From Salinibacterium sp. NK8237 (GTDB taxonomy: Bacteria > Actinomycetota > Actinomycetes > Actinomycetales > Microbacteriaceae), in NCBI RefSeq assembly GCF_015864955.1, contig NZ_JADYWE010000001.1:62001-126000 (forward strand): a stretch of DNA of 64,000 bases. Direction: 5' to 3'. Positions 1 to 8,938 of the stretch are shown piece by piece; positions within the stretch are counted from its first letter, which is position 1; each line of letters begins with the position of its first letter. The notes beneath the pieces were generated by a model that did no database searches, was not told the origin of the DNA, and saw only the letters and a program-made list of their open reading frames with translations. The position numbers and the translations under genes are program-made.

Positions 1-1126
1 CAAGGGATTGAGCGATCGTGGCTGCTGCGGCCTTCGACTCCGGTGAGGACTCAGCGACAGCCTCGTCGACCGTTGGTGAGTCGTCGCTCTCGATGGCAAC
101 GACGCCCGCTGATCCCATCGAGCCGGTGCGGAACGCCGGAGTGTGTGCTGGAGCGGCCCAGAGTTCCTCGAGTTCGTCGTTGAGCCAGAACAGGGTGAGC
201 GAGACGCCGGCCATGTCGAAGCTCGTGCAGAACTCGCCAACCTGGGGATCGACGATAGTGATGCCGGCGGCTTCGAGAAGCTCGGCGATGCGGGAGAACA
301 CCACAAAGAGTTCTTCGTTTTTCACGGACCCGAGCCCATTGAGCACTGGAACGACCCGGGCGCCCTGAGCCTCAACGCCCTCGGGGATCTCGGCCTCAGC
401 GAGCAGGCGCTCTACAAACAACTCAGAGAGAGCATTTGCCGTTGGTACCTCGGTCTCTTCGAGCCCGGGTTCACCGTGGATGCCGAGGCCGATTGCCATG
501 CGACCTTCCGGCACCGAGAATAACGGCTCCGATGCGCCGGGGAGCGTGCATCCGGAGAATGCGACCCCCATCGTGCGAGTTCGTTCGTTTGCGAGAATCG
601 CAACGCGCTCAACATGATCGAGATCGTGCCCAGCTGCCGCAGCTGCGCCGGCCACTTTGAAGACAGTGAGGTCGCCAGCGATTCCACGGCGCTTTGCCTT
701 CTCCGTGGGGGGAGCGCTGAAGATGTCATCGGTTACGACGACCGAGCGGCAGTCGATGCCCGCCGCTCGCGCCGCAGCTTGGGCGGTGGAGAAATGCATA
801 ACGTCGCCCGCGTAGTTGCCGTAACTGAGCAGCACACCGCGACCTTGTTGGGTGGCGTGGATGATGGACTCCACTTGACGGGACGAGGGGGAGGCGAAGA
901 GGTTACCCATCGCGGCTCCGTGGGCCAGCCCGGGACCGACGAGTCCGGCGAAGGCAGGGTAGTGACCAGATCCGCCACCGATGACGACCGCTACTTCCGG
1001 TGCCTCGGAGCGGGTGGAGCGAGCCACGCCGCCTGAGGTCTTGCGGACCCACTTGCTGTTGGCGCGGACGAATCCGTCAACCATTTCGTTGGCAAAGTCC
1101 GCTGGTTCGTTCCACAAACGGGTCAT
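1..1126 (-). CDS. Dihydroxyacetone kinase, N-terminal DhaK part (partial at window edge)
   Basis: ATP-dependent (or PTS-linked) phosphorylation of dihydroxyacetone. The ATG at 1126 gives 375 codons before the window ends. The N-terminal third carries the DhaK signature GGGSGHYPAFAGLVGPG and GAAMGNLFASPS. Further on, GLGIHGEPGLEE contains the histidine that binds the substrate carbonyl covalently in this family. The reading passes the usual DhaK end (about 330 residues) into an acidic, Ser-rich linker and then AAATIAQSL. This suggests the single-chain DhaK-DhaL (DAK1-DAK2) kinase rather than a stand-alone DhaK; the DhaL half would lie outside the window. It is divergent from the thioredoxin-like gene at 1373. 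Confidence 0.88.
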   Translation of the reverse strand, partial: MTRLWNEPADFANEMVDGFVRANSKWVRKTSGGVARSTRSEAPEVAVVIGGGSGHYPAFAGLVGPGLAHGAAMGNLFASPSSRQVESIIHATQQGRGVLLSYGNYAGDVMHFSTAQAAARAAGIDCRSVVVTDDIFSAPPTEKAKRRGIAGDLTVFKVAGAAAAAGHDLDHVERVAILANERTRTMGVAFSGCTLPGASEPLFSVPEGRMAIGLGIHGEPGLEETEVPTANALSELFVERLLAEAEIPEGVEAQGARVVPVLNGLGSVKNEELFVVFSRIAELLEAAGITIVDPQVGEFCTSFDMAGVSLTLFWLNDELEELWAAPAHTPAFRTGSMGSAGVVAIESDDSPTVDEAVAESSPESKAAAATIAQSL

Positions 1127-1372
1127 TGTTCACGCTCCTCATCGTTGAGCTGCAGCCCTACGCGACTGCACATTCAAAGATACTATAGGAAATAGGAAAC
1201 GTGGTGCGGCCGATGTTGATTACGAACGGCCTCCATCCGCAGCGGAATACGAATGGCGTTGTCGGTGTTGCACACGAGAGCGACGACCGCACCGGCCTCA
1301 ATCGCCGGCGTAACGTACCGTCACACACGCCCGGTGCGCGTCACCGAAAAATATTATGAAGAGGTGAATTCT

Positions 1373-1822
1373 GTGGAAACCGCGTTCCTGCTTATTGGCT
1401 TGGTGGTTTTGTCGACCGTCCTGGGGCTCGTCTGGCGCGCTCGCACGGGCCGCATCCAACGAACCCGCACCACCGCCGCGGCTCACGAGGCGAAACGCAT
1501 CACGATTCCCGGTGCCGCACCGTTCGGCAGCCGCGTGACTCTGGTTCAGTTCTCAACCGAAGCCTGCGCAATCTGCCCCACGGTTCGCACACAGTTGAGC
1601 GCCCTCGCCGACGAATTCGATGATGGAACCGGCTCTGTCGTTCACGTCGACGTGGATGTCACCTCGCGCCCCGAAATCGCCAACCAGTTCAATCTGTTGC
1701 AGTCTCCGACCACGTTCATCCTCGATGGCAACGGTGTGCTGCAGGCCCGCATCGGTGGAGCCCCCAAAATCAACGATGTCCGTGCCGAACTGCACCGGAT
1801 GCTCAGCCCCGCGCTGGTCTAA
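1373..1822 (+). CDS. Membrane-anchored thioredoxin-like protein, CAIC active site
   Basis: 149 aa. I chose the GTG at 1373 (purine-rich GAAGAGG just upstream) because it starts directly at a hydrophobic helix (about residues 4-20); the frame is open further upstream. After the single membrane segment comes a thioredoxin fold: TLVQFSTEACAICPTVRTQL with CxxC = CAIC, then DVDVTSRPEIANQFNLLQSPTTFIL with the expected cis-Pro region. It is probably an extracytoplasmic or membrane-proximal disulfide/thiol carrier. The next gene (69 nt on) is DUF4395, a family often found beside thiol-redox proteins, so the two are likely co-transcribed. Confidence 0.8.
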   Translation: METAFLLIGLVVLSTVLGLVWRARTGRIQRTRTTAAAHEAKRITIPGAAPFGSRVTLVQFSTEACAICPTVRTQLSALADEFDDGTGSVVHVDVDVTSRPEIANQFNLLQSPTTFILDGNGVLQARIGGAPKINDVRAELHRMLSPALV

Positions 1823-1891
1823 AAACTAGTCACCGCACCCGTCCACCCCGAGACAGCGCTCCCACGCGGAGCACCACAGATAGCGACTCCC

Positions 1892-2458
1892 ATGACTTCG
1901 AATGACACCCGCGCCACCGAGCAGGCCCAGCTCTCCGGCTCCAAAGCAGCTCTCGCAGCAAAGCCCGGCCAGGCCGGAATCGACCCGCGTGGTCCTCGCT
2001 TCGGCGCCGGCATCACCGCCGTACTTCTCCTCACCGTCATCGGGCTTGGATTGGATGCCGCGGCAGCCGTACCAGCCGCACTCGCCGAACGCGCGACCCA
2101 GCCAGCCTTCCTTCTTCTCACCGCCATCGCAGTGCTCTTCGCGTGGGGCGCGTTCGCTGGCATTCAGCGTCACCCCTATGGGTTCTTCTTCAAGGCAGCG
2201 ATTCGTCCGCGCCTGAGCGCACCGAGTCACCTCGAAGACCCGCGCCCGCCGACGTTCTCGCAGGGCGTTGGCCTCGTGGTGACCGTGATCGGCATCGTTC
2301 TGCACTTGCTCGCGGTGCCCTACGCGCTCGTCATCTTTGCGGCCTTCGCGTTCATCGCCGCGTTCCTGAACTCGGTCTTTGACTACTGCCTCGGATGCCA
2401 GCTCTACGTGCTGCTCGTGCGTGCCGGGCTGGTTGGTCGCGCTCGCTCCGCTGCCTAA
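1892..2458 (+). CDS. DUF4395 membrane protein (first paralogue)
   Basis: 188 aa with about four hydrophobic segments (roughly residues 38-62, 72-92, 125-145, 148-168). The family hallmarks are the start DPRGPRFGAGITA and the C-terminal FDYCLGCQLYVLL, which holds a conserved CxxC next to the membrane. The function is unknown. The family recurs beside thioredoxins and rhodaneses, so a role in membrane thiol or sulfur transfer is an inference. A second DUF4395 gene lies in the sulfur operon at 27210-27758. The stop codon sits inside a terminator hairpin. Confidence 0.85.
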   Translation: MTSNDTRATEQAQLSGSKAALAAKPGQAGIDPRGPRFGAGITAVLLLTVIGLGLDAAAAVPAALAERATQPAFLLLTAIAVLFAWGAFAGIQRHPYGFFFKAAIRPRLSAPSHLEDPRPPTFSQGVGLVVTVIGIVLHLLAVPYALVIFAAFAFIAAFLNSVFDYCLGCQLYVLLVRAGLVGRARSAA

Positions 2459-2477
2459 GTTCTTAGGCGGCGGAGCG
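2444..2477 (+). terminator. Hairpin overlapping the DUF4395 stop codon
   Basis: A 15-bp stem (2444-2458 against 2463-2477) closes a 4-nt loop, with a single T-G wobble. The stop codon of the upstream gene is within the left arm. There is no T-run, as is usual for high-GC actinobacteria. Confidence 0.6.
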
Positions 2478-2525
2478 TAACTGCGAGCCCGGGAAACGTC
2501 AGGCCTTTCGGGATACGTTGGATGC

Positions 2526-2987
2526 ATGCAACGCACGAGCCTGACTCTCCGCCTGATCATCCCCGCAATCTGGCTGGGGCTGATCATCGCCATCTCCTTC
2601 GTGGAGACGCCGCTGAAATTTCAGGCACCGGGAATCACGCTTGAGCTCGGCCTCGGCATCGGTCGCCTCGTCTTCTTCGCCATGAACACCACGGCGTTGG
2701 TGTTGGTCGCGATCCTGACGCTCGCGATGATTCGACCGCGCGCATCACGACTGCAGTGGGGGCTACTCGTTGGCCTGTGGGTGGTGCTGCTCACTCAGAT
2801 CCTGATCATCCGTCCGCCGCTCAATGCGCGAACGGATGCCGTCATCGCTGGCGTAGACACCGGCGGCTCGCTCTGGCACTACTTCTACATCGCAGCCGAC
2901 GGCACGATCTTCGTGCTCCTCATCGTCTTCGTGGTCGTGACGGCTCGAAAGCTGATTCCGGCGATCGCGCCTCAAAAAGCTGGATAG
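2526..2987 (+). CDS. Four-helix integral membrane protein, function unknown
   Basis: 153 aa. ATG start at 2526. Four hydrophobic stretches are visible (about 6-25, 42-66, 77-97, 118-141), with the polar FVETPLKFQAPGITLELGLGIG between helices 1 and 2 and RPPLNARTDAVIAG between 3 and 4. The layout resembles small DUF4149-like membrane proteins, but I cannot assign a family firmly. It stands alone after a terminator. Confidence 0.65.
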   Translation: MQRTSLTLRLIIPAIWLGLIIAISFVETPLKFQAPGITLELGLGIGRLVFFAMNTTALVLVAILTLAMIRPRASRLQWGLLVGLWVVLLTQILIIRPPLNARTDAVIAGVDTGGSLWHYFYIAADGTIFVLLIVFVVVTARKLIPAIAPQKAG

Positions 2988-3070
2988 CTAATCCGTAGAA
3001 AGCGAATGCCGTTAGTGAAAGCTTGAGTGGTGCGTGCTCCTGCAACGTGAACACGCACCCCGACGCTTGG

Positions 3071-3385
3071 TTAGAGCGAGACGCTGGTGTGCTCCCACTT
3101 CCACTTAGCGATTCGCGGTGCGACCCAGAAGCCGTAGATGCCCAGCGTGATCACGATGAGAAAGAACCATTTGATCCAGAGGCCGAAGAGTCCCAATCCG
3201 GTGCCCGTGAAAATCAACGGCTGACCGTCGATGAACGAGTGCTTAGCGCGCCAACGTTCGGTAAGCACCAAGCTAAATGGGTAGCAGATTCCTAATGTTA
3301 AGAATGTGATGAGACCGCCAAGGAATGCGGTGCCGAAGTAGGTGCCGGCCCCTCCGTCGAAGGTAAAGCTGCCGTTACGTGCCAT
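3071..3385 (-). CDS. Small DUF898 (YjgN-like) membrane protein
   Basis: 104 aa. The sequence FDGGAGTYFGTAFLGGLITFLTLGICYP, the middle ERWRAKHSFIDGQPLIFTGTG and the repeated LGIYGFWVAPRIAKW are typical of DUF898/YjgN proteins, whose function is unknown. Two to three membrane helices alternate with W/R-rich loops. It is shorter than classical YjgN (about 350 aa) and corresponds to one repeat unit, a common actinobacterial form. Confidence 0.75.
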   Translation of the reverse strand: MARNGSFTFDGGAGTYFGTAFLGGLITFLTLGICYPFSLVLTERWRAKHSFIDGQPLIFTGTGLGLFGLWIKWFFLIVITLGIYGFWVAPRIAKWKWEHTSVSL

Positions 3386-3522
3386 GGGAAATCCCTAATA
3401 TCAGGTGCGCGGTAATCTGTGTGCTTCCTGAACGTAACATTGAGTGTTCGCCACTTTCGCCAATCGATGACCCCAGTGTGAGGCGGCGGCTGTGGGCAGC
3501 GAAAGTGAGCCGGGCGTCAGCG

Positions 3523-3921
3523 CTAGCTGGCTAGCGACTCCCACGGTGCGAGCGTGACGGTCCCCTCGATGCGTCGTCGGAAGTCGGCATCCACAGTGAC
3601 AAAAGCATCAGCTTGTAGCTGCGCGACCGCGACGTACTCGGCATCGTTTGTGTCGGGCCAATCGAGACTCGCGGCAATCTTCCACGCCGTCGCACGGGAT
3701 ACGCGGTCGCCGAGAAGACGGATGCGCATGGTGGTGATGCGATTCAGTATTTCTAGGGCATCATCCTGACTCAGTTCTCCCGCGCGCGCTTGGGAGTAGA
3801 GAATCGACAGCGCCTGTGATCGCAAGACATTCGGCGCGACAAGTTGATGCTCTGCGGAGACAATGATCTTCTCGCGCGCGAGCCGGATCGCGGTGGGAGC
3901 GTCGATCGCATAGCGGGTCAT
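3523..3921 (-). CDS. PIN-domain ribonuclease-like protein without a visible antitoxin
   Basis: 132 aa from the ATG at 3921; the frame is open upstream, but that part overlaps the divergent regulator. The PIN-like acidic residues are near the start (RYAIDAPTAIRL), in DWPDTNDAEYVAVAQLQ and in AFVTVDADFRRR. VapC toxins of this length normally pair with a small antitoxin immediately upstream, and none is seen between 3922 and the ArsR start at 4025. It could be an orphan toxin or a housekeeping PIN protein. Confidence 0.75.
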   Translation of the reverse strand: MTRYAIDAPTAIRLAREKIIVSAEHQLVAPNVLRSQALSILYSQARAGELSQDDALEILNRITTMRIRLLGDRVSRATAWKIAASLDWPDTNDAEYVAVAQLQADAFVTVDADFRRRIEGTVTLAPWESLAS

Positions 3922-3996
3922 GTGAATATTGTGCTGTCGACCGCTAGCAAAGTACAGGGGCGACGGCGTGAATCGTATCGTGGAGGTCTTGACAGA

Positions 3997-4018
3997 AGTG
4001 TAGACATTCGTTGACACT
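3997..4018. promoter_or_regulatory. Imperfect inverted repeat between PIN gene and ArsR gene
   Basis: The outer arms AGTGT and ACACT flank an AT-richer centre. It sits 7-28 nt upstream of the GTG start of the ArsR-type regulator, downstream of a TTGACA hexamer at 3989-3994. This is a plausible autoregulatory operator, but only part of the symmetry is present. Confidence 0.35.
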
Positions 4019-4024
4019 AATAAT

Positions 4025-4606
4025 GTGACCAACACCGGAGCCGAAACGGACGACACCGACGCAATCATCGCTGCGGTGAATCCTGCCAAGCAAAATCCTG
4101 CCAAGCAGAATCCCGCTCAAGGGAATCGCGAAGGCGACGCCGACCTCCGTGCGCTCGCCAATTCTGTGCGCCTCGACATGCTCAGACTGCTGCGCGATCG
4201 CGAGTGGACAATGGCAGAACTCGCCACCGAGTTGGGCCTGCGCAAGGGAAGCATCAGCTACCACTTGCGTGTGCTGGAGCGTGCCGGAATCGTTCGCCAA
4301 TCTGCCGAGCGAAACGTTCGCGGTGGGCACCAGCAACTCTGGGCGCTGAGCGCCGCATCAATGGCGGGCAGCCCAGAGTCGACAACTCCCCGCTCGCGGC
4401 CCGCAGTGCTTCGCGCGTTAGCTTCGCAGATGGAAGCAAGTGCATCCCAGCGATTGCTCGTTTGCCCGGCGCGACTGGATGCTGCAGGAAAAGAGAAAGC
4501 GATCGTTCTGTTGGAAGCTGCGCTGGCATCGATCCGCGAACTCGAGACCGAGGCGGGAGACGTCGTCACTCTTGGTGCCTTCACCTTCGGTTCAGCCGCC
4601 GAATGA
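4025..4606 (+). CDS. ArsR-type winged-helix transcriptional regulator
   Basis: 193 aa, GTG start at 4025. The N-terminus holds a short tandem repeat NPAKQNPAKQNPAQ. The winged helix spans about residues 40-100: RALANSVRLDMLRLLRDREWTMAELATELGLRKGSISYHLRVLERAGIV. No metal-binding cysteines typical of metal-sensing ArsR proteins are seen, so a small organic ligand is more likely. The MFS exporter follows 10 nt downstream, which suggests the regulator controls efflux of an unknown drug-like compound. Confidence 0.85.
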   Translation: MTNTGAETDDTDAIIAAVNPAKQNPAKQNPAQGNREGDADLRALANSVRLDMLRLLRDREWTMAELATELGLRKGSISYHLRVLERAGIVRQSAERNVRGGHQQLWALSAASMAGSPESTTPRSRPAVLRALASQMEASASQRLLVCPARLDAAGKEKAIVLLEAALASIRELETEAGDVVTLGAFTFGSAAE

Positions 4607-4616
4607 CAATCTGATC

Positions 4617-5954
4617 GTGGCCACCGAGTCTCAGCTTGGGCGACCATTCTGGGTTTTCTGGAGTGCACTCACTGCGACGAACATTGGCGACGGTATCCGG
4701 CTCGTTGCCTTGCCGTTATTGGCGACACAGCTCACTCAGAACCCCACGCTCATTGCGTTGGTGACTGTCTTCACCTATTTGCCGGCGTTGATGTTTGGGC
4801 AGATTGCCGGTGTTGTCGTTGACCGGGTGCGCAAGCGCCGACTGATCGCCGGTTCGCAGATTGTTCGCGCGGCGGTGTTGACGTGGGTGGCGTTCGCAAT
4901 TGCCCTCGGGAATCTCGACATCAGTATGTTGTGCGCGGCGGCGTTTCTGTATGGCGTGGCAGAGGCCGTCTCTGATCCCGCCGCCCACGCAATGCTTCCG
5001 GGACTCGTTCCTGCCGCAGGGCTGAGCCGCGCTAACTCTGACCTGCAGTCGGGGCAAATTGTCGGCGAAATGTTCGTCGGGCGAGCGCTCGGCGGTATCC
5101 TCTTCGCGGTGGCCCAACCGCTGCCTGTCGTGGCTAACGTGCTGCTGCTCGCAGTCGCGGCGGTCGGGATGTTGTCGCTCGGAGAGCGGGAGAGCGAGAC
5201 TCACAGCGATCAGGCGGCGCACGCAGGGGAGCACCCGTTACATCGCGCAGCGGAGCGGACCGATTACCGCGGCGGCGACCGCGCGGCAGGCAGCATCCGT
5301 AAGTTCGTTCGTGAACTAGCTGACGGCATCCGCGTCGTGACTCACTCCCGACTGCTTGGTGCCATGTCACTGCTGCTGGCGGTGTGGGCGGGCGTATCCG
5401 GCGCATTCTGGGGCGTTGCCGCCATTTACGCCCTTCGAAATCTTGATTCTGGAGAAATCGGATTCGGGATCATGCTGGCATTGTCAGCGGTCGGATCTTT
5501 GGCGGGCGCTCGACTCGCGGTCCGGGTGATCCGAACACTAGGGGCACCGAGTGCGGCGCTCACCGCAGTGCTCGTGAGCAGTGCCTCGATCATCGCCCTC
5601 ACCTGGACGCGCGAACTCTGGCTCGCCTCTGTGCTGCTCGCATTCAATGGTGCCGCCGTAACGCTCTGGAACGTAATGACCATCACCATAAGACAAGCCA
5701 CCGTGGAGCCGCGCCTACTCGGTCGTGTCAGCAGTACCTACCTCGTACTTGCACGTCTCGCCTTGCCCATTGGTGCCGGACTCGCAGGACTCATTGCTGC
5801 TGCGGCCGGTGCGCCCGCAGTCTTCCTTGTCTTCGGCGGCTTTCTTTTAGCAGTCTCTGCCGTGCTCCTTCCGATGTTGTGGAAGGTGTTTGGCCAGGTA
5901 TGGCCGCGTGGTCAAGCGTCTGCGATGCACTCGGCACGCTGGCCTTCCCAGTGA
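4617..5954 (+). CDS. Major facilitator superfamily exporter (MFS_3-like)
   Basis: 445 aa with about 12 hydrophobic segments. The first is LGRPFWVFWSALTATNIGDG, and the loop after helix 2 (GVVVDRVRKRRLIAG) is the MFS motif A equivalent. A long polar central loop lies at about residues 195-230. I start at the GTG at 4617; the frame continues upstream only inside the ArsR gene, and the ribosome site is weak. The similarity is to macrolide/enterobactin-type exporters, and the substrate is not predictable. Confidence 0.82.
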   Translation: MATESQLGRPFWVFWSALTATNIGDGIRLVALPLLATQLTQNPTLIALVTVFTYLPALMFGQIAGVVVDRVRKRRLIAGSQIVRAAVLTWVAFAIALGNLDISMLCAAAFLYGVAEAVSDPAAHAMLPGLVPAAGLSRANSDLQSGQIVGEMFVGRALGGILFAVAQPLPVVANVLLLAVAAVGMLSLGERESETHSDQAAHAGEHPLHRAAERTDYRGGDRAAGSIRKFVRELADGIRVVTHSRLLGAMSLLLAVWAGVSGAFWGVAAIYALRNLDSGEIGFGIMLALSAVGSLAGARLAVRVIRTLGAPSAALTAVLVSSASIIALTWTRELWLASVLLAFNGAAVTLWNVMTITIRQATVEPRLLGRVSSTYLVLARLALPIGAGLAGLIAAAAGAPAVFLVFGGFLLAVSAVLLPMLWKVFGQVWPRGQASAMHSARWPSQ

Positions 5955-6080
5955 GAATGCCGTGACCTGGGCCGCAACTCTTCCGCCGTCTGAGGCACGC
6001 GATTATCGTGGCATTACAGTGGGCGGCTACCGAACACGATGGTTGCCCGATTCCTCAACGCGAGCGAAAAGGACGAAACC

Positions 6081-6344
6081 ATGTCTGATCTCAACAGCCC
6101 AGCAGCCGCCGAAAACGGTTCAGGCCCCGACGCCCACAACATCCAAGACTGGACAGATCTTGGCAAAGAAATGTGGTCGTATCTCACGGGTCGCAGTGCT
6201 GTCATTGACTACAACTTCATCGACATGACGGTCGAAGTTCCCCGCGATGTTGGTCAGGATGCGCCGCGTGCCACCTGGAAGCTCAACGGCACTCTCAGGG
6301 TGACCACGAGCGAGGGATCCGGCTCCGAACCGACCGCCCCGTAA
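6081..6344 (+). CDS. Small conserved-type acidic protein, unknown function
   Basis: 87 aa from the ATG at 6081, with AAGGA six to ten bases upstream. There is no signal peptide or membrane helix. The central part DWTDLGKEMWSYLTGRSAVIDYNFIDMTVEVP followed by ATWKLNGTLRV looks like a helix plus beta strands. The gene ends 2 nt before the FHA-like gene, so the two proteins are almost certainly made together. I do not recognise the family. Confidence 0.65.
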   Translation: MSDLNSPAAAENGSGPDAHNIQDWTDLGKEMWSYLTGRSAVIDYNFIDMTVEVPRDVGQDAPRATWKLNGTLRVTTSEGSGSEPTAP

Positions 6345-6346
6345 CG

Positions 6347-7339
6347 ATGAGTACCTCAACGACGAGTACGCCAACGAGGCTCGACATCGATCTAGCGTTC
6401 TCCCTCATCGAACCGATACTTGACGATGCGGATGACGCGTCATCAGGCAGCGGTGAGTCTGGAGCCGCGCCGCTCGAGACCGAGAAGATGACGGGCACCA
6501 TCAGTGCCAGCGGCATGGACATCGAAGTATTTTCGAGCAAGCCAGAGCTGTTCCTTCAGGCACGAACGGTGAAGCTCAAAGACGTGCGTAGCGTGGCCAA
6601 AGTCTTGGCGGACCGCGGGCTAACCGTCGCGCTCTCAGGGCCGCTCGGTCTCATCGCTCGTGTCGGGGCGATCAAGCCTTCGGTCGCGCAACGAGTGCTT
6701 ACTGGCTCTCCGCACATTTCGCTGGGGAGTCGCGCTGCGATTGCTCCGCTGCTGCGGCGCCGTGATGCGGGCGCGGCGACGGCATCCGAAATGCAGTTTC
6801 CGCCAAGCACGCTGCTGCCGCTGGTGCCGACGTTCGATCGGTTTGTTCGCAAACAGATCACCACAACGCACTACACGGCGGGTGCGGGGCGACCTCGACT
6901 GTTCTTCGTTGTGGGCTCCGAAAACTGGAACGGCCAGATGCCGCGAGAGTTCGAGCTGCGATCAGAAGTCACCACTATTGGATCGTCTTCTGCCGCGGAC
7001 CTGCAGCTTCCCGGCCTCGAGCCAATCCACGCCGAAATCCGCCACGATGATGACGATGAGTACGTGCTCCACGCCATCGGTGCCGTGGGTGGCGGTTCGC
7101 GCCCGCTCACAGGGCAGGATCCCGGCGCACGCACGCTCAGAACGGGCGCGCGAATGGAAATGGGCGAGTGGCGCCTCGGGTTCTTCCGCGAAGAATACGC
7201 CGACCACGGTCGGCCATTCGGCGGTCGCATCGGAGGCGAAATGGGGCACCAGAAACCGCAACCCGGGCGGCACCGAAATGCACCGGAATCCGCACCGGCC
7301 ACACAGCCCGAGGGGCCGGAAGTTCCGGAGACGCCCTAA
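6347..7339 (+). CDS. Protein with degenerate C-terminal FHA domain
   Basis: 330 aa. The N-terminal half (about 1-180) is soluble and unrecognised. Residues about 190-285 look like an FHA fold: FELRSEVTTIGSSSAADLQLPGLEPIHAEIRH. In a working FHA domain the first loop reads GR and the second SRxH. Here they read GS and EPIHAE, so the usual phosphothreonine-binding Arg and Ser are missing. The C-terminal tail is Pro/Glu/Arg-rich. It is coupled to the small gene before it. Confidence 0.65.
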   Translation: MSTSTTSTPTRLDIDLAFSLIEPILDDADDASSGSGESGAAPLETEKMTGTISASGMDIEVFSSKPELFLQARTVKLKDVRSVAKVLADRGLTVALSGPLGLIARVGAIKPSVAQRVLTGSPHISLGSRAAIAPLLRRRDAGAATASEMQFPPSTLLPLVPTFDRFVRKQITTTHYTAGAGRPRLFFVVGSENWNGQMPREFELRSEVTTIGSSSAADLQLPGLEPIHAEIRHDDDDEYVLHAIGAVGGGSRPLTGQDPGARTLRTGARMEMGEWRLGFFREEYADHGRPFGGRIGGEMGHQKPQPGRHRNAPESAPATQPEGPEVPETP

Positions 7340-7366
7340 AGGCCGACAGTTCGCTTCTTGCGTGGG

Positions 7367-8092
7367 CTACTGCTCGATGAGCAGCCTGCGCAAGGTTGAG
7401 CGCGTCGCAATTGAGACGTCGAGGAGGTCGAAGACCTCATGAGCACGCGTGGCGGTGTCATGCACGAGTGGCAGTTTGTCGAACATCCATTCGTCGACTT
7501 CTTCGGGCGTCTGCACGACTTGGGGATCTTCGTCGGGAGTCACCTGCGCAACGACAGCCATCGCGTGAACGGAGGCGGCGTAATCGGCGACGACCGCGTC
7601 GGGTTCAACTCCAGCGTTGCCGAGGAGTAGAGCGCTGATCATGCCGGTGCGATCGCGACCGGCGCTGCAATGCACGAGCGTTCCGGGGGTGGCAGCGGCG
7701 ATTGCCTCGAGCGCGCCCCGCACTAGTTGGGGTTGCAACCGCCAGTTGTGCTGCCAGTATTCGGGGGAGTCAAGAATGGGGGCGCAGGTCTCCCAGAACT
7801 CGGGATCATCTTGATCCTCGGTCGGGGCGTTGACGATGGAGATGCCAGTGAGCACGTCATCCGCAATGTCGTGATCGCCCTGGCCTGCACCTACTTCATG
7901 CTCGCAGCGGAGATCGACGACGGATGCCAAACCCCACGAGCGAGCATCGTTCCACCCGGCCGCGGTTAGACGTTCCCGGCGCGGCCCTCGCGCAATTCGG
8001 CCTGAAATGGTCGCCCCGGTGCTCGACAGCGCTGTCGGAAACCCTCCCAAGTCTCGGGCATTGATATAGCCATCCCACTCAAGTGTTGTCAT
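7367..8092 (-). CDS. Tyrosine phosphatase, PtpB-like (Y_phosphatase3)
   Basis: 241 aa from the ATG at 8092. The start [15 protein letters not shown] is the NxRDLGG motif of the secreted-type phosphatases related to mycobacterial PtpB. The catalytic loop is [10 protein letters not shown], with Cys142 as nucleophile and Arg148 binding phosphate; Asp147 in the loop and the following TGM are typical. There is no signal peptide, so the protein is cytoplasmic unless exported by another route. Substrates may be phosphotyrosine proteins or phosphoinositides. Confidence 0.88.
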   Translation of the reverse strand: MTTLEWDGYINARDLGGFPTALSSTGATISGRIARGPRRERLTAAGWNDARSWGLASVVDLRCEHEVGAGQGDHDIADDVLTGISIVNAPTEDQDDPEFWETCAPILDSPEYWQHNWRLQPQLVRGALEAIAAATPGTLVHCSAGRDRTGMISALLLGNAGVEPDAVVADYAASVHAMAVVAQVTPDEDPQVVQTPEEVDEWMFDKLPLVHDTATRAHEVFDLLDVSIATRSTLRRLLIEQ

Positions 8093-8304
8093 TTCCTCAG
8101 CATAGGGATCGGTCGCAGCACAGGCCAGAGTGGCGCCACGGATCACGGCGAATTCAGATGTTTGCGCGCCTCCGCAGAGAGCTGGCAGTGAGGCGTAGCT
8201 CTGCAGTTCAGCGAAACAATCGGCCGTTACCCGGGATCGGTGATTATGCTCGCGACGTGTCAACGACATCCGTTGCTAACCCCGAACCCACGAAGGAGCG
8301 CACC

Positions 8305-8883
8305 ATGTCAGTGCTCGACGAAGTCCTCTCCGCCAACGCCACCTATGCCGAAAACTTTGGCGACAAATCCGAACTCGCTTTGCCGCCGGCTCGTGGCTTC
8401 GCGATCCTTACCTGCATGGATGCGCGCCTGGACCCTGCACAATACGCCGGCTTGAGTGAGGGCGACGCGCACGTCATCCGCAATGCGGGAGGACGCGCAT
8501 CCGACGACGCCATCCGGTCGCTCGTGATTTCGTACAAACTCCTCGGCACGAAGGAGTGGCTCGTGATTCACCACACCAACTGCGGGATGCAGTTCTTCAC
8601 CGATGACGTCATGCGGGGGCTCCTGGCCAACAGCCTTGAGACCGCTGCTCTGGGCGATGCCGGATTCGAAGACGTGGGCACCGGTCCAGGCTCGGCCGAA
8701 GCCAAATATATTGACTGGCTCACCATCGCTGACCAGGCCGAGAGCGTGCTCGAAGACGTCACCCGAATCAAGGCTCACCCTCTGGTTCCGAGCCGTATTC
8801 CGGTCTATGGCTACATCTACGACGTCGCTACCGGGCAGCTCATCGAAGTGCCGGAGGCAACCGCGGCAGGTGCTGCGGCCTAG
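8305..8883 (+). CDS. Beta-class carbonic anhydrase
   Basis: Interconverts CO2 and bicarbonate. 192 aa from the ATG at 8305, with GAAGGAG upstream. The zinc ligands are Cys37, His90 and Cys93, with the Asp39-Arg41 dyad in [26 protein letters not shown] is typical of the short beta class found in actinobacteria. The gene is divergent from the phosphatase. Bicarbonate supply would serve the biotin-dependent pyruvate carboxylase at 56257, although the genes are not linked. Confidence 0.92.
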   Translation: MSVLDEVLSANATYAENFGDKSELALPPARGFAILTCMDARLDPAQYAGLSEGDAHVIRNAGGRASDDAIRSLVISYKLLGTKEWLVIHHTNCGMQFFTDDVMRGLLANSLETAALGDAGFEDVGTGPGSAEAKYIDWLTIADQAESVLEDVTRIKAHPLVPSRIPVYGYIYDVATGQLIEVPEATAAGAAA

Positions 8884-8938
8884 AGCTACCCAAACCCGCG
8901 CGGTGTCAGCGACGGTTGTCGACACGTAGGCTCGACCC

